DNA from: Phylloscopus collybita
Lineage: Eukaryota; Chordata; Aves; Passeriformes; Phylloscopidae
Direction: 5' to 3'
NCBI GenBank assembly: GCA_027886175.1
Contig: JAJNNQ010000013.1
Location: 7,831,501-7,895,500, forward strand
Length of the DNA stretch: 64,000 nt
The stretch's first letter is position 1. Each line of letters begins with the position of its first letter. This document shows, one piece after another, positions 12,571 to 25,500 of this stretch. Made by a program: the position numbers and the translations under genes. The notes under the pieces were generated by a model. The model made no database searches, had not been told where the DNA came from, and saw nothing but the letters and a program-made list of their open reading frames with translations.

Positions 12571-15500
12571 TTGCCTAATTTGCTTAGCAGTTGGCTGTCT
12601 TTTAGCCATTGCAATGAAAAGCTCTTGGCAAAGTAGCTATTAATACCTATTTTTTGAAGTTTGCTGCTTGGTAATAAAGTGTTAGCGATACTCAGAGGAA
12701 AATTTCTGAAATTAGGAAGACAAACAAAAGCCTTGGCAGTGTAGAAATAAGACAGAAATCCTTTCAAGAGTCATCTCTTTTTCTGAGTTTACTGGCAACA
12801 CAGAAGAGAATTGTGGGGGTAAGAGTAGATACCCTGAATTTGTGACTGCTTTTTAAGGCTGGTTATATTTGCTTACAAATGTGATCTGTTGATTTAGGAT
12901 CCAGATTTTGCAATTTAACCCCAAAGCCACAGAAAGCTGCTCCTAGAAACCTCTAGTTGAACATACTGATGGGCCAGATGTAGTGACTTGGCAGGAAGAG
13001 CTCAGATGAACAGAACAGTGTCTTGGATTGAACTGCTATCTTGGATTCAGAAGGAAGACTTTTCAGCCTGGATTGCATGTGCAGCCCGGTACATTTGGCA
13101 GCTGATGAATTTTTGCTGTAAAACCTAGGTCCTGTGTTCAGATAGGATGTGGTGTTATGGAATATACATTTTGGTTCAGCTGCTTGAGGTAGATCCCTGA
13201 GTTTGAGTATCTGAATACCATAAGACTGCAATTTTGCAGCTTATCTTGTGGGCAAGCAGTGGATAATAATATAATTTTTGTTTTAGTGAATGCTGTTCAT
13301 CCAGAAAGAAGATGTTCTGCTGCCCATCAGCCATCCAAGGAGGATGAACAAATAAGGGTTTTCAAACATTATCCTGTATGTTTTGTTAATAAATCCCCGT
13401 TTATTAGTTATTTCCTGTTTTTCCCTAGAAAAAGCCAGAAGAATCTATTAAAAGCCTATTCATTGATTTCTAAATGGGAATGAGAAAAGATGATAAACTG
13501 TGCAACGGCTTCTTTAGATTGAAGGAATTAGATCTGATGCTATTTTCTTGTTTGTTGTGCTTGCTGTAAATGGGTATTTCTGCACTGAGTGCTTAGAGAT
13601 ATGCCATTACTGAGCATGTCCAGATCCATTAATAATAACAGCTTTGTGTATAGAACAGGTTTATTATGTTAAATGCAGTAATCTTATGCTTTGAAAGTTT
13701 GTAGTAGATTTTGAGGAAAACAATGGTGCAAAATTGCATGGTTCAATGTGTGATTTCCATGGGTGTTCTTTGAGTTTTATTTGGTTCTGACGCTTTTACA
13801 CCAGTTTTGACCAACCTTTATCATAAGAAAATACCTTTAGGTGATTATTAGTCAATATTAATGGTTGTTTTCCTGTGACTTTGTTAGAATCAAAATTGTA
13901 ATTTCAATTTAAAAGGTACATTTTTCATAGTTTGCCATTTTCTTTATTTCTCCTCACTTCTTTTTGATATTTTTTAAATTTTAAAACACAATTTTAAAAT
14001 GGAAAAGACAAAATAGAGTCAAAACTTTCAAAAAAATTAGAGGTAATTGTGGAACACTGGAGTTCAATCCTTTGGATGGCCTTCAGGAAGAGCCTATTTC
14101 ACCTTTCTCTATTGATTATATAGGGTCTTAGTGTGGGTACCTGAAGTTAGACTTTTAAGTTAGACAGTGTAAATCCCTCACATACTCTTTCACATTTATG
14201 CTGAATTCATTTGTGAATCAAAGCGTACGGCCATGGCCCTTAGTTAGACAACTTTAAAAAAGTTTCTGTAGAATAGCAGGCAAAAGAGAGGATATTGTAC
14301 TTTTAGAAATATGGTTGTGAAGTCTCAGACATCATGGGAAGGCTAAAATAGAAAATCCTGGACATAGTCTATTATGCTGCTATTAAATTATGAGAACATT
14401 TTCTCAGGTTCAAGTTCATATGGTTAGTTCTATCTTTTTTACATTAGGTATTATGAGCCCAAATGCCCTTCTCTAGGCTGCTTTCACTACTGAATTTACT
14501 CTCTGTGGACTAAATCTGGGTTCATGCTGAGAGTTAGGATGGTGAAGTCCTTTGTTTTCCAAATGGCTCTTTGTGGACAGTACAACTGTTTTGCAGATTT
14601 GCCCTTTGCACTGTAATTAAGTCTTCTTACTGACACTGTCTCTGCATTTAGCCACTGTGGGTCAAGATATGCTTCTGAAGTTTGCTTCATAAAAAATTTA
14701 CATGGCCAAGAAACAAGGAAGTCAACATAGACAAGTATTCCCATACCTTTAGCACTATGATAAAGCTATATGTTTGGACATAACTATAAAATATTTGGGA
14801 GAACGTGGAATATAGCCCATAATTCAGCTGTTCGGCTGAATGGGGGTATTATCCTTCAAATCAGCTGAAAGTCCTGAAATGCTCAGTGCTATCACATAAA
14901 TGTCCTATAAAAGGGCACATGTACATGGGTGCTCTTTTCTGGGCATTGCAAGTCCTGCAGCTTTCTTACCCCCAGTAAGAAAATCAGTCAACCCTCCCTT
15001 AAAGTGTTTGGCCCTGGGCAAGTGCAAAGTTGCATGGTAGGTGAGGGGTTAATGACATGCATGCAGCTGCTAGTACTTAACTTCTGAGGCAATATGGTCT
15101 TCAGGGGTAATTTCCAGGCAGGCTCTGACATGTCACATTTGCCATCAAACACTGCTAGGGCCATTGCACATTTTCTTAGGGCTATCAGGAGCTCCTGTTG
15201 GCCTTCCTCCTATCTGCCTGCTGTACAGATTTTCATTAACCAGTTGGACTCTCTCTATTTCCACAACTACTTCTGCTGAGTGCCTGTGCATTGACTGGTA
15301 ACTCCAAGTTTCCCTGGCTGACTAGACATGGTGGTTGTTACTTGATGACTTATCAAAGAGTATTGAGTCCTATTTCCCCAAGACTAAGTGGGTCAGGAAA
15401 ACTAATTGTGAGAGAAGGTGTCAGCGACAAAATATAGAAGGCCAGATAGCACTAATTGTAAGGGGAGCTTAGGAGATATTTGAAAGTTTAAATATATGCC

Positions 15501-18500
15501 TGAAAAAAAAATTAGAAAGTTTTTTGAAGTTAATTAGAAGGTACAAAGAGCTATTGACTAAAGTGGCTCTATGGAGCAGTGGAAGACAGTCCCAAAGACT
15601 GTGCCTCTGCTGTGGATTGAGGTGAGCAGATGCACTTGCCTTGCTTCTCTAGCCTGGGGAGTAGCTGGTTTGGATGAAATTCCCAGGAAGGCAGGGGGCT
15701 CATTTGCAGGTGCCAGAACTCTGGCATTTTTATTTGGCCTGTGTTGACACCTGGACAGTACATACAACTCCAGCCCTTTCATGAAGAGGAAGGCAGGAAG
15801 GTCCTGCTGTCACACCCCTGACCGCAATGCAGATATATCTTCCCTTGTGCCACTATCTGCTCTATCAGCTCTGCTCTCTGTTACTGTGAGGATAAATCCA
15901 CAAGCACTCTGACATTCAGTTTGTCGCACAGACCAAGAATTGAAAAAAATAAAATGAATTAGAATACAGGGAAGCAAGGTAATTACACTCATCTTCACAA
16001 TATTCAATTCAGCTCCATCTAGATCTCTAATTTAAGGTCAGCCCAATAATTCAGTGAACAAAATAGAAGTGGATGCCATTAAAAACTGAATATTTACCAG
16101 GCTTCAGTGCTCACTGAACATAGCTGTTCTTTACCTTGGTAATTTACTTTCTTATTTGCCAGGCTAAAAACTGGAAAATTCTCCAAATACTACACAAAAT
16201 ATAACTACAATTTGGATTTGAATGGCAGCAGTGCTAGTTTTTATTGATTTTCACACACAAGCTAATAATTTCTGTTTAATTCTAAAGGGGAATATTCACA
16301 CCTATGAAAATAATTTTCTCAGTACCTGGATAGTCAGGGGTGGATTATGGAACCCTGGCCTTCTTGTGAGCCTGAAATTTGTTACACTGTATGAAGGTTA
16401 GTCATTGAGGCAAGTGAATGAATGGGTGGTCTCTGTTTAATTTTTAATCTGCACATTACTTTAGCTGCTGTCTTTGATGATATTCTCACCAGGGAGGCCA
16501 GGGGCTAAGCAGGTAATGCAGCAGAGCAGAATTTTTCTACATTAAAATTTCCTACTGTTACCAAATAGGTCCAAGCACAGCTCCCAGAAGTAAAAGTGAT
16601 GAATAAGCAAAGCAATTTCATCCAACCTGGAAAACAGAAAGACTGGAAGACATAACCATAAAAATGTTGGAAGTGATGAGTGTCTTGTCCACACTAGAGT
16701 TCCCATCAGCAGTAACAGCAATGGGAAACTTTTAGGAAAATCTCAGTGATATGGAGCCATTAAACTTGGTTCCTGTAGCTCAGGACCAAGGAATGTTTCT
16801 GCAGGGCAGTTTCAGACAGGACTGCTTTGTTTCTGGACTATCTACTCTCTGGATAAATCAGATTTGATTTTCTTTGGTTTGAGTCCATTTAAGCACTCAT
16901 CTGCAGGAATTCATCTATAAATTCATCACAACATTAATCTGTAAAGAGTTTAAAGGTGTTTATTAACTGAGGCATGCCCCCTCTTCCTACTGGTGTGTCA
17001 ATGAACTTCCAGGGCTACCTGGCTGTGACATTTAAGGTGGCTCTTTGCCAACATGTGGTTTTGTGGCACAGGCTGGACTGTGGCTCTCACTGAGAGACCT
17101 AAATAAAGAAGGGGAAGGGAGGCTGAAGGGAAGAGAGAACATACTCACGTATCAGCAGCATCAATAATTAGCAAAGAGTCAAGAGAAAGCAATATAGAAC
17201 AGTAGGTCATATGTGAGGCCTTTTATTTCAGAACTCTCTCTATTTCAGGGCTTGTTGCAATGTGAAAGTTGAGCCTTTGAAACCCCTGGCCAAGAAGTCT
17301 TCCTGGTGAAAGATAGTGTGTCAGACAAACAGGACACAGAGGCTGGCTATAGTCTCAGGTGCTGCTGAGCAGATGATGCCAGCAGGTTTGGTGACTTCTG
17401 TCTTAGCAGGGAAGCTCCTTGTCCCTGCAGCTTCAAGGGCTGATCAGAGGTTTCCTGTGTTCCCTTGGTCTCCAAGTGCTGTGCCACTAAGTTCTGTAGG
17501 GAAAAGTGTGAGGCAGCTCATTTAAATGGAATCACCTGTTGTAAATACAGACATTCGGATTTTAGAGGGGTGCAGGAACCTGTTTTCTGGCTCAGCTGAC
17601 AGTAAACAATCCCCTGAATCCCTGGGAAAAAAAGGGAGACGAGTTTTTTTTTCCACTGTGGTAAATTCGTGGCATTCTGAATCTGAGTGAATGGTGCCTA
17701 CGTATTTCCTCTGAAAACCAAAACCATACTTCTATTCCCTTGAATATCAGGGCCAAACACAGGTGAGGAATTGGTTTTGTTGGATGGGAGGCTGGAGGGA
17801 ATTCTCTTCCCTATGAGGTATGTCTGTGTATATATTTAACAGAAACAGGGCTAATATTTCTGCTATCTCCTGAACCTTATGAGTCTGTAAAAAGACCTTA
17901 GGACACCTCCTAACAGTCCTTAGAGCTGCAACAGTAGATAACTGGAATAGTTTTAATTGTTTGAAACTATAATTTTGGCTACAAACCCACTGAAGTATGT
18001 AAGTTATTCCAAGCTTTCTGAGATTGGTACGTCCTTTTTTTCTTTGTTATTAGCACCAGACAAAGATAAAGCAACAGTGTAAACAGACAACTGAGTGTTC
18101 CTTGCACCATGCTTACCAAAGAGACACTTGCATTTCTCTCTACCTCTCTTTCAAGATGCTGAGGCTTTACTCAGTAATTGCTCTCAATGTGGGTGAAGCT
18201 GTCCATATGGCAAGCAGAAAACAGTGCTGGAAGAACTTTCACACATAGCTATTGCAGTGCTTTCCTTGCTAAATGAGGATTTTCTTCCTTAAGTCCAGAT
18301 TTCACACTCAGATCTCTAGGGTGGTGCATTAAACCACAAACAAGGCTGAAGTGTTTGCATCAGCCTGTTGTAATTCCTAGGAGAAATCCACCTTCTCCTT
18401 CTCTTTCGTGCAATGGGGGTGTTTGTTGAAACCTCTCTGGTCCAACTGATATGGAAGCTGGGAGAAGGAAGAACTCTGTTATATTTGCTGTTAAATCTAC

Positions 18501-19139
18501 ACCAGGTTCATCAACAACTTTGTTGCCAGTATGTTCTCTTAGCGTTATTCCTGGGGGGTTTCTCTGAATCCTCCCTCAGTTTTGCTTTCAAAAGTTCATT
18601 GTGCTACTGTAAACTTTTTGATTAATTTTTCCATTTCTCAGATCTACAATTCCTTCCTAGGGAAGCACCTGTTTCAGCCAAAGCATCTGTTCAAGTGTGA
18701 TTGTGTGTACAAGTTTGTCTTTCTATGACTTAGCTTCTCATATTTCTTTCAATCTCTCTGTGGTATCTAACCATCCACGTGTCAAGCTGCAAACCAATAT
18801 TGATTTCAGATGCCATATGCTATCCTGATGTCTACAAGCATTTCTCCTGGTAGTATCAATGGGAGTTCTTCTTATGGAGTCAAGGCTTTACAAGCTTGGA
18901 TGCTACTCTTGATACTTCTTGTGCTGGCTTATTAACTTTTCTTCATGACAGACAGAAATTCAGGTGCAACTCAAATTAAAACTTGCCTAGTCAAATAACT
19001 ACTGGTTTTTTTGTGAATCGCAGTTCTCCTTTTAGCAATATTTAACTGCAAACTTTATGAACAAAGCATTGTACTATGAATATGCCACATTAGTCAATGT
19101 AAATAACAACAGTATACATCTTTTGGCCTGTCCATATTT
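12571..19139. other. noncoding DNA, no gene or transposon recognised
   Basis: The longest featureless stretch in the window. Open frames are all below 93 codons and unrecognisable. AT-rich words such as ATTTTAAAA recur at 13970-14000. I see no CR1 ends, no RNA gene and no CpG cluster. Confidence 0.55.
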
Positions 19140-19140
19140 G

Positions 19141-19180
19141 GTGCCTGATTTAAACCTGCTGAAGTCAACAGAAAGATGAA
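19141..19180. repeat. short fragment of an ancient dyad-type repeat
   Basis: Reads GTGCCTGATTTAAACC followed by TGCTGAAGTCAACAG, resembling the common reptile/bird repeat wording GCCTGATCC..CCACTGAAGTCAATGG. Only one half of the dyad is present. Related in style to the fragment at 6625-6700. The assignment is from memory of the family and the match is short. Confidence 0.35.
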
Positions 19181-19699
19181 TGTGTTTTTTTAGAAGCCAG
19201 GTTTATAGTTACCTAAACCCTCTAGCTAGAGGAGCAGGGTATTTGGAAACAGTGCTTCTTCACCACACCCTGGCACAATTTAGGAGGTCTGTGCTACCTT
19301 AATCTGAGTCTGGCCCTCCCTCCATGGCCCCACTAGATATAGGTCTGTCTCAGGCTTTTGGGCAGTCCTCTGACCTTGCCAGCAGGGATGGAGCATGTGA
19401 GATGGTGTATGGACAGCACATGTACCTCTATGGAGTTCAGGGACTATTCAGTGGGACTAACTCTCCAGCAGTTTTTGGGTTGTTTTTCTAAGAGGCTCAG
19501 CCATGTGGGCTTCCTTTATTATTCAGCCATGAATAGGAACTGTCTTGAAGGTCACAAATTAATTAGACTCTCTTACGTAGCACCCTCCTCTATTAAAGAG
19601 TATATTAGAGTGCCATCTTCCACTGTGAGCGCCTTTGTGCTAAAAGATGACTTAGACCCTTCCAGTCCTGCCAGAAAGGTCCTCCAGCTACCTCTTTTC

Positions 19700-19727
19700 C
19701 TGTTTTGTTTTGGGTTTGTTTTTTTGG

Positions 19728-19758
<31 letters not shown>

Positions 19759-19765
19759 TTTTTTT
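19700..19765. repeat. T-rich / (TTTG)n low-complexity tract
   Basis: T-rich stretch with GTTT and TTTG units repeated several times before AAATTTTTTTT. It lengthens a spurious hydrophobic open frame (19358-19849). Confidence 0.8.
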
Positions 19766-19983
19766 TCACATCATATGCTGTGCTCTTCAGTGTTGCACCT
19801 CTGTAGCACTTGCCTAATTTTAATGTGGTTTTTTTTTTTAATCCAATAAATGTGAAGAACTCAAAAAATCCGTCCTGACACAGACCTTTAATTCACTGCC
19901 TTTTAGAGACAGTTCTTTCTCAAAAGAGATTCTGGAATCCAGGCAAAAATCTACCATCTGCTGGCTGGACGATGGCAGGCCGT

Positions 19984-20080
19984 ATCATAGAATCATGCAA
20001 TATCTCAAATTGGAAGGCACTGATAAGAATCATCTATTTAATAACCAAATACATGTCCAAGCATAGACACAGGACCCCAG
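19984..20080 (-). mobile_element. CR1 LINE 3'-end relic, minus strand
   Basis: Starts with ATCATAGAATCATG and continues with TTGGAAGGCACTGATAAG, AATCATC and later ACACAGGACCCC. These match the reverse complement of the conserved CR1 3' end (TCATAGAATCA..TTGGAAGGGACCCATAAGGATCATC...GCACAGGAC). It is heavily diverged and truncated: only about 100 bp can be recognised. CR1 is the dominant avian non-LTR retrotransposon; this copy has no coding capacity. Confidence 0.8.
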
Positions 20081-20830
20081 TGTAAAACTTTGTAAATAAT
20101 TATGCTTCCCATAGCCCAGAAGAGGAAAATGCTGGGGGAAATACATCAGTTCTAGCCTATCTCTTCAACAAGGCAGAAATGCTGTATGGTCATAGCTACT
20201 GTGGTAGATATTGCAGCTGTAAAAAAACTACAGGGGCTGGAAATACTGGGATGAATACACCTTTTGTCATGAAAGTCTGCTCAGTCTCGATTTGTTGGAC
20301 TGTTGGGGAAAATTCCTCCCAGACTCTTGCAGGTAATTAAACTGATACTTCATAGCACACAAATGGGCATCTATAGGTGTTAGTTATTAACTTCAGGTGT
20401 GCACAGGCCTGTATACAAAAGACTGTAAAATAAAACTTTCAAAGAGAAGAGATCCTAAAGTGCTTCTTTCTGGGTTTCATCACCTGGTCAGCATTAAGCT
20501 GTTAACTTGTAGTCTTTTGTTTATTGCATTTATATTCTTCACGTTTCTGTAGTGGACAAATACTTTATATAAGAAAGTTATATGAGAGGTAATGAGAAAC
20601 ACATGCAGCCTGGTTAGTTTATTTTAAAACCTCTTTCATGTTTACCCACTGTGTCTGAGGTGATGAAATGAAACTAAGATGAAACAAAATCTCTGTAAAA
20701 GGGAACACAAGTCCTGGTTAACTCTGAGTGAAATATGATGAAAATACTGTCCTGCTTTTGCTTGTCTTTGCTACCATTTAAATTTCTTTATCTGGTTAAA
20801 GAAAGAGAGAGCTGGTGGTGGAGGAGGAGG
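20081..20830. other. noncoding DNA, no gene recognised
   Basis: Unique-looking DNA between the CR1 relic and the G-rich tract. No gene or repeat was recognised. Confidence 0.55.
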
Positions 20831-20832
20831 AT

Positions 20833-20861
20833 GGGGTGGGTTTGGGAGGTGGGGGGCAGGG
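20833..20861 (+). promoter_or_regulatory. G-quadruplex-type motif
   Basis: The plus strand has G4-T-G3-TTT-G3-AGGT-G6-CA-G3: five runs of three or more G with loops of 1-4 bases. This satisfies the usual G3+N1-7 quadruplex rule with a run to spare. It follows a (GGT/GGA)-rich lead-in and ends 13 bp before the first copy of the duplicated element at 20875. Any regulatory role is inferred. Confidence 0.75.
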
Positions 20862-20874
20862 AGCAGACCTACTG

Positions 20875-21072
20875 AATAACATGCTCAAGAGCTCTCCTGC
20901 ACAATGAGATTAGCACGATGTGATCATTTTGGTGCCAAGGTGCTAACACAATAATACAAGCGAGTTTGCCAACTTTTCAAATTGAATGTATTTGATTATT
21001 TGCTTTTAATTAGTGTGAGTTTTGGAGTATGTACAGGATTGTTAGAGATACATGAAAAGCCTCCTATGGCAG
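20875..21072 (+). repeat. duplicated noncoding element, copy 1
   Basis: Homologous to copy 2 at 22356-22588 in the same orientation. In the first 47 bp (20875-20921) 41 positions match without gaps; this block carries CTCAAGAGCTCT and CACAATGAGAT. In the 53-bp block ending at 21041, 44 positions match; it includes TTTAATTAG and GAGTTTTGG. Between them, TGCCAAGGTG and TGCCAAC are also shared. Weaker similarity (AAAGCCTC ... GGCAG) continues to about 21072. It is not a family of high-copy avian repeats that I recognise. The pattern (conserved cores, variable linkers) suggests a duplicated regulatory element, but that is inference. Confidence 0.85.
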
Positions 21073-22355
21073 AGAGTGTATTCTCAGTAAAGATGGTACA
21101 GCATTGTTCTTTTTTAGCTGTGGAGAATGAGATTTAACAGCTATGTTAAATGTTTTAGCCCGTTTCTATTGTGCCTCCGTTTCAACCTATTGGCAAGCCC
21201 AAGTGATGCGAGAAAATAAACCTCTCACTTGATCTGAATGTTGAGCACTTCGCTATAAGAAGAATTTCCAGCCTAACTTCAGGATACAGAACGTATCACT
21301 GTTTTGTTTACAGGAGACTCCTCCGTTTTTCCCCCTTAACGAGATCTTGAGTAAATTCATGCTGTCATTTTTTTTCCCCATGCAGTGCTCTCCTTTATGT
21401 TCATTTGTTTTGAATGTTGTTGTCAAGATTGTAGGTATTTAAAAATCCTTTTAAATGGCAGAAAGAGCTCTGGAGGAAATATAGCAAGACAAAATATTTA
21501 TTTTGACCTCCTCTTGTTTTGAAGAAGGAAGGCAGAGCAAAGGTGTCTCAGGGATTGTTTGGCTGATTTAGCACTGGCTCACTTCATGACTTGCCAGTCA
21601 CTGGGAGTAACTCACCTCCCTGGATCAGGAGATGTGTCAGCAAAAGGCAAAGTAACTCTCCTTGTTCGGCACTTATTGCAGGTCAATGTCCATTTCTCAG
21701 TTTTCAGCATTACCTGCCTTAACCAAGTTCAGACTTTTGGGCTTCCAACGTCCAAAGAACTGGAATAAGAAAGACTCAACACATTCTGTGTGTAGTAGCA
21801 GAATCTTCTACCTACCCTGTTCTTCAGACAATTATACACAGTTATATATGCACACACATATATATATTTTAAATACTCTCCCCTTAAACAATAGAGAAAA
21901 ACAAATGGTTGACAATAACAATGGCAGCAGCTCTCCAACAAAAGCATGCAATTATTACAATTACACTATCCTTGATTAGGCTCCCATGCATTGCATTTCA
22001 ATGTAATTGATGTTGTAGGTTGACACATTGGACACCAAATATTCTCGCCTGTCCCTTCACTCTTTTGTTTCAGAGCCTGATTTGCATTTTCTATGCTTTT
22101 AGTAATGAAGACTTAGCACTTTTCCTCCATTAGAAAAAAAAAGAGAGACACAATAATCTGCAACTCGGCACTTGTTTAAGGATTCTGACCCTCAAAAATA
22201 CCACTTTGCTTCACACATTAGCTGCTTACAAAGAAGGAAGCTAATGTATCATCTAATTGGGCAAACCACTGCATCTGATTTCTCTCAATCAGACTATTAG
22301 CTTCGTAATTACCCATCTGCCTCATGTGGAAAAACGGCAAGGCGAACACCCAGCT
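21073..22355. other. spacer between the duplicated elements, candidate conserved noncoding DNA
   Basis: No gene seen. The stretch 21140-21320 keeps several CpGs (GTGATGCGAGAAAA, CTTCGCTATAAG, AACGTATCAC) in a CpG-poor region, which can indicate constraint. A perfect 9-bp inverted repeat (ACATTAGCT / AGCTAATGT, 15-bp loop) lies at 22215-22247. An AT/CA-rich patch lies at 21836-21871. Conservation was not tested. Confidence 0.4.
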
Positions 22356-22588
22356 AATAACATTCTCAAGAGCTCTCTACCACAATGAGATGAGCATGAT
22401 GTTGTGGGATATAGTCCCTAACCATTTAAATGCCAAGGTGGTCTCACAATACAGTGGGAGTCTGCCAACCTTCACAGTCTGAATGTGCTTAATTATTTGT
22501 CTTTAATTAGTCTGAGTTTTGGGGTCTGTTCAGGATTGGTGATGAAAAATGAACGTCAGGAAATAAAGCCTCTCAAGCTCCCTGGCAG
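22356..22588 (+). repeat. duplicated noncoding element, copy 2
   Basis: Second copy of the element at 20875-21072, starting 1481 bp downstream. The first 47 bp (22356-22402) align gap-free at 41/47 and the 53-bp block ending at 22538 at 44/53. Copy 2 has roughly 20 extra bases after GATGT (22403 onward) and longer spacing before the GCCTC...GGCAG end. Shared cores include CTCAAGAGCTCT, CACAATGAGAT, TGCCAAGGTG and TTTAATTAG. No coding frame is shared between the copies: differences include indels that are not multiples of three. Confidence 0.85.
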
Positions 22589-25500
22589 TCTGTTTTGCAT
22601 CCTCCTGTCTGCTAAAATAGAGGTATGGATAGTAGGATTTATCTCCTGGCAAACTCAAGTTGCCTTTCACTTTACTTTTTATGGATTAGAAAAAGTTTTC
22701 TGGACACCTAAGCTAGGGATCTTTTTCAGAATTCAGATGGAGGATGCTCAAACAAGCTTCAGCCTTGATTATTTTATTTTCTGCAGTTTTACACTCTTGA
22801 CCTTTATGGAATTATTGTCAAACTATGCTAATTTAAGTGAGGAGACCTCTCTTCAGCAGAAAGAGGTGCTATTCTCTCCTTCCAGTCCTGGTTCTGCCCC
22901 TCCTGGATAGTTCGCAGTATCTCTGAGCATGCCTCCCACTCGGTCAACTTGCAGATTGCAAAAGGCTGGAATGCCCTTGCTACCTGACTCCAAGGTTGAA
23001 ACCATATGGTCAAGTCGCAGGTGATTCTCTGAGAAGGGCCCTTGGCTCTGTTTTCACTCCCACATGTGGTTTAGTAAAGCCCACATCTGGCTGCAGGTGG
23101 AGTGCAGAGCAAGATACATCTGCCTAATCTGTGTTCTTTTCATTGATTTGGAAGCTTAGTGGAGATTCATTAGGGAGAAGTCAAATATTGATCCATATCG
23201 ACTAATTACAAATAATTGAGTTTCCTACTAAATGTGCCCTACCAAAAAGCATACAGCATTCCTCATTTTATTGTATTTAATTCTTTTGTCCTTGTACCTA
23301 GAATGCCGGTTATGGGCTTGATCATACAAGTGCTGATGATTCCAGCAAGGGAATTAAGAACTCTTACAGACAATCTTACAGGAAAGGCAAAACCACTCAC
23401 CCAATAAATAATCTTTAAAATTTCTCATAAGAAGACTGTCACATGTACCAAATTATTTTGCATATTGGTGTATTTCCATTCAGAAACATTCATGCTTTGG
23501 CCTTCCCAGAAACCAGTATCCAAAATGCTGCCACAACTAGTGACACAATAATGTATAATGGTATATGAGGTATAAATGCAACTATTCATTAGTAACTCGA
23601 TATTCCAACAACCCTCTCTGCCTTTCTAGCGGCAGGACTAGCAAGATGTGTACACAGCAAATGGAAACAACCAGATGGTCTTGCAGTTATGACCCTCACT
23701 CTCTTCTCTCCCATTGTTTACTGTTATCATTCATTGTACTACGTCCAAACCCCTTTACAGGTCTGCCAGCATGGATTGCTGGATAGAGGCCCTAAACTGC
23801 AAGCTCTTCACATGCCTATTTCTGATACTGCATAAACACGGCTTGGGCCATCACAGATGATCTGGAAACTTCACCCTGGAATGCTTAGTCCAGGTAGTAG
23901 TTTTTTGTCGCATGAATCAAAGTATTTACTGCCATGGTTGGGTCATGTGAATAACTTTGTTGACACAGGAAATTATTACATGCAGTTTTGGTTCAAGGTT
24001 TCTCAGCGATGCAGGCACTACTGAATGTGAATACTCGTAGTGTGACAGCCAGGAGAGGCCACCCCAGCCCCCAGAGGGAAAGAGGCATGAGAAATGGCCA
24101 TGCAGGGTTGATTCCAGTGATTCACAACAGGTTTGGGAGAAGTGGTGACTCTTCCTGAGGGGAGAACCCTCTTCCTCTCCTCAGCAGCGAAAAATGCCCC
24201 GAGCATGGAGATATTTCTCTTGGAGGCAGAAAAAGCTGGTCTGGCTTTCTGGACAATTGATGTAGTGAAGTCCTTGTTTGTCTGTTTTGCTGTCCCTGGC
24301 AGTTTGTTGCCACAGACAACTACTTGCATTGCCTCTACACAGAAACAGCTCTGGTAATTTCGTGAGGTCCTGTGTTTTTTGCTGCTTGGTAATTGTGTCA
24401 TATTAAATAATATTTTTCAGTTGAAAGGCGCATAGCATTTTAGCTTCCCAAAACCTTCACCAGATATCATTAAGGGATTCCCAGCTGCATCTCTGTGAAA
24501 CAGTGTCCCTGTTTTATTGACTGCAAAACTGACACGAGGCCTTGGGCAATGCTGTAGTCATGTAGTTCTGTGAACTGCCTGAGTGTTTACCTGTTCATCA
24601 GAATGAGTACAGGGCATTAAATAACTTCAGCTCTCTTACTTATGCATGCTGTCCTCACCCAGGTGGCATTCTGATCTTTATGGTATGGCTTGCCTAAGTA
24701 AGGACTGTGAGACTATTACTTCAAGTGCCTGTGTTCTCTGTGTTTTACCTTCACCTTCTCCCTAGTGACCTCTTTGGGGGAAAGATGTGCCATCTTTGCT
24801 GAGACATGTCACTTTAGTTGAGGTGTTGACTCGCTTATGGCTTCAGATTAAACTGGTATGCCTGAAGTGTTGGTGCCCAACCAGTTGCCCTCCCCTGTGC
24901 TTCCTTCTACTACAACTGCTGGCTTCAGAGGGGATGGCCCAGCAGCTCTTGAGTTGCTACTATTTATCATCCAGAATACTACAGCAAGTTCACATTGGCT
25001 CCAGTTTTCGTTCATATATTGGCCTATAAAATGCAGCAGTTCAAGAGCTGACTCTTTTCTCCTCTGAGGTTATTATTCTCAGCCATAGACTGGATAATCC
25101 CAGGATAAAAATGCCAGGCATGTGTCCTAGGGCAGGATCCACCACACTGTTCCTGCTGAAGGTGTCAGCAAGTGCAGTTCTTGCTGATTTGCTCTGTTTG
25201 TTGTGGCATAGATGTGTTGAGCCTGTACCAGTGACACTTGTTATTTATGCATGGAACCGTGGCTTGGAAAGATTCAAGACTGAGTTGAGAATGACATTAA
25301 AGACAGCAAACCCACCATCCTGTTGAACCAACAAAAAATGTCTTCTGAGTTGCTCTTCAGAAGTTGCTGATGAATATGCCACCCCTTTTCAAACATGCAC
25401 ACACATTAACTGGCACTAACTCAGAGAGAAAGCTGATGATGGGAGCTGCCTCGAGTGCCTTGAACTGCATGAACAGCCTGTCTTGTGGCTGTTGTGAGGG

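Noticed and set aside
19358..19849. 163-codon plus-strand frame, the longest in the window
   Set aside because: No domain, composition looks random, and its hydrophobic C-terminus is a translation of the T-rich tract at 19700-19765.
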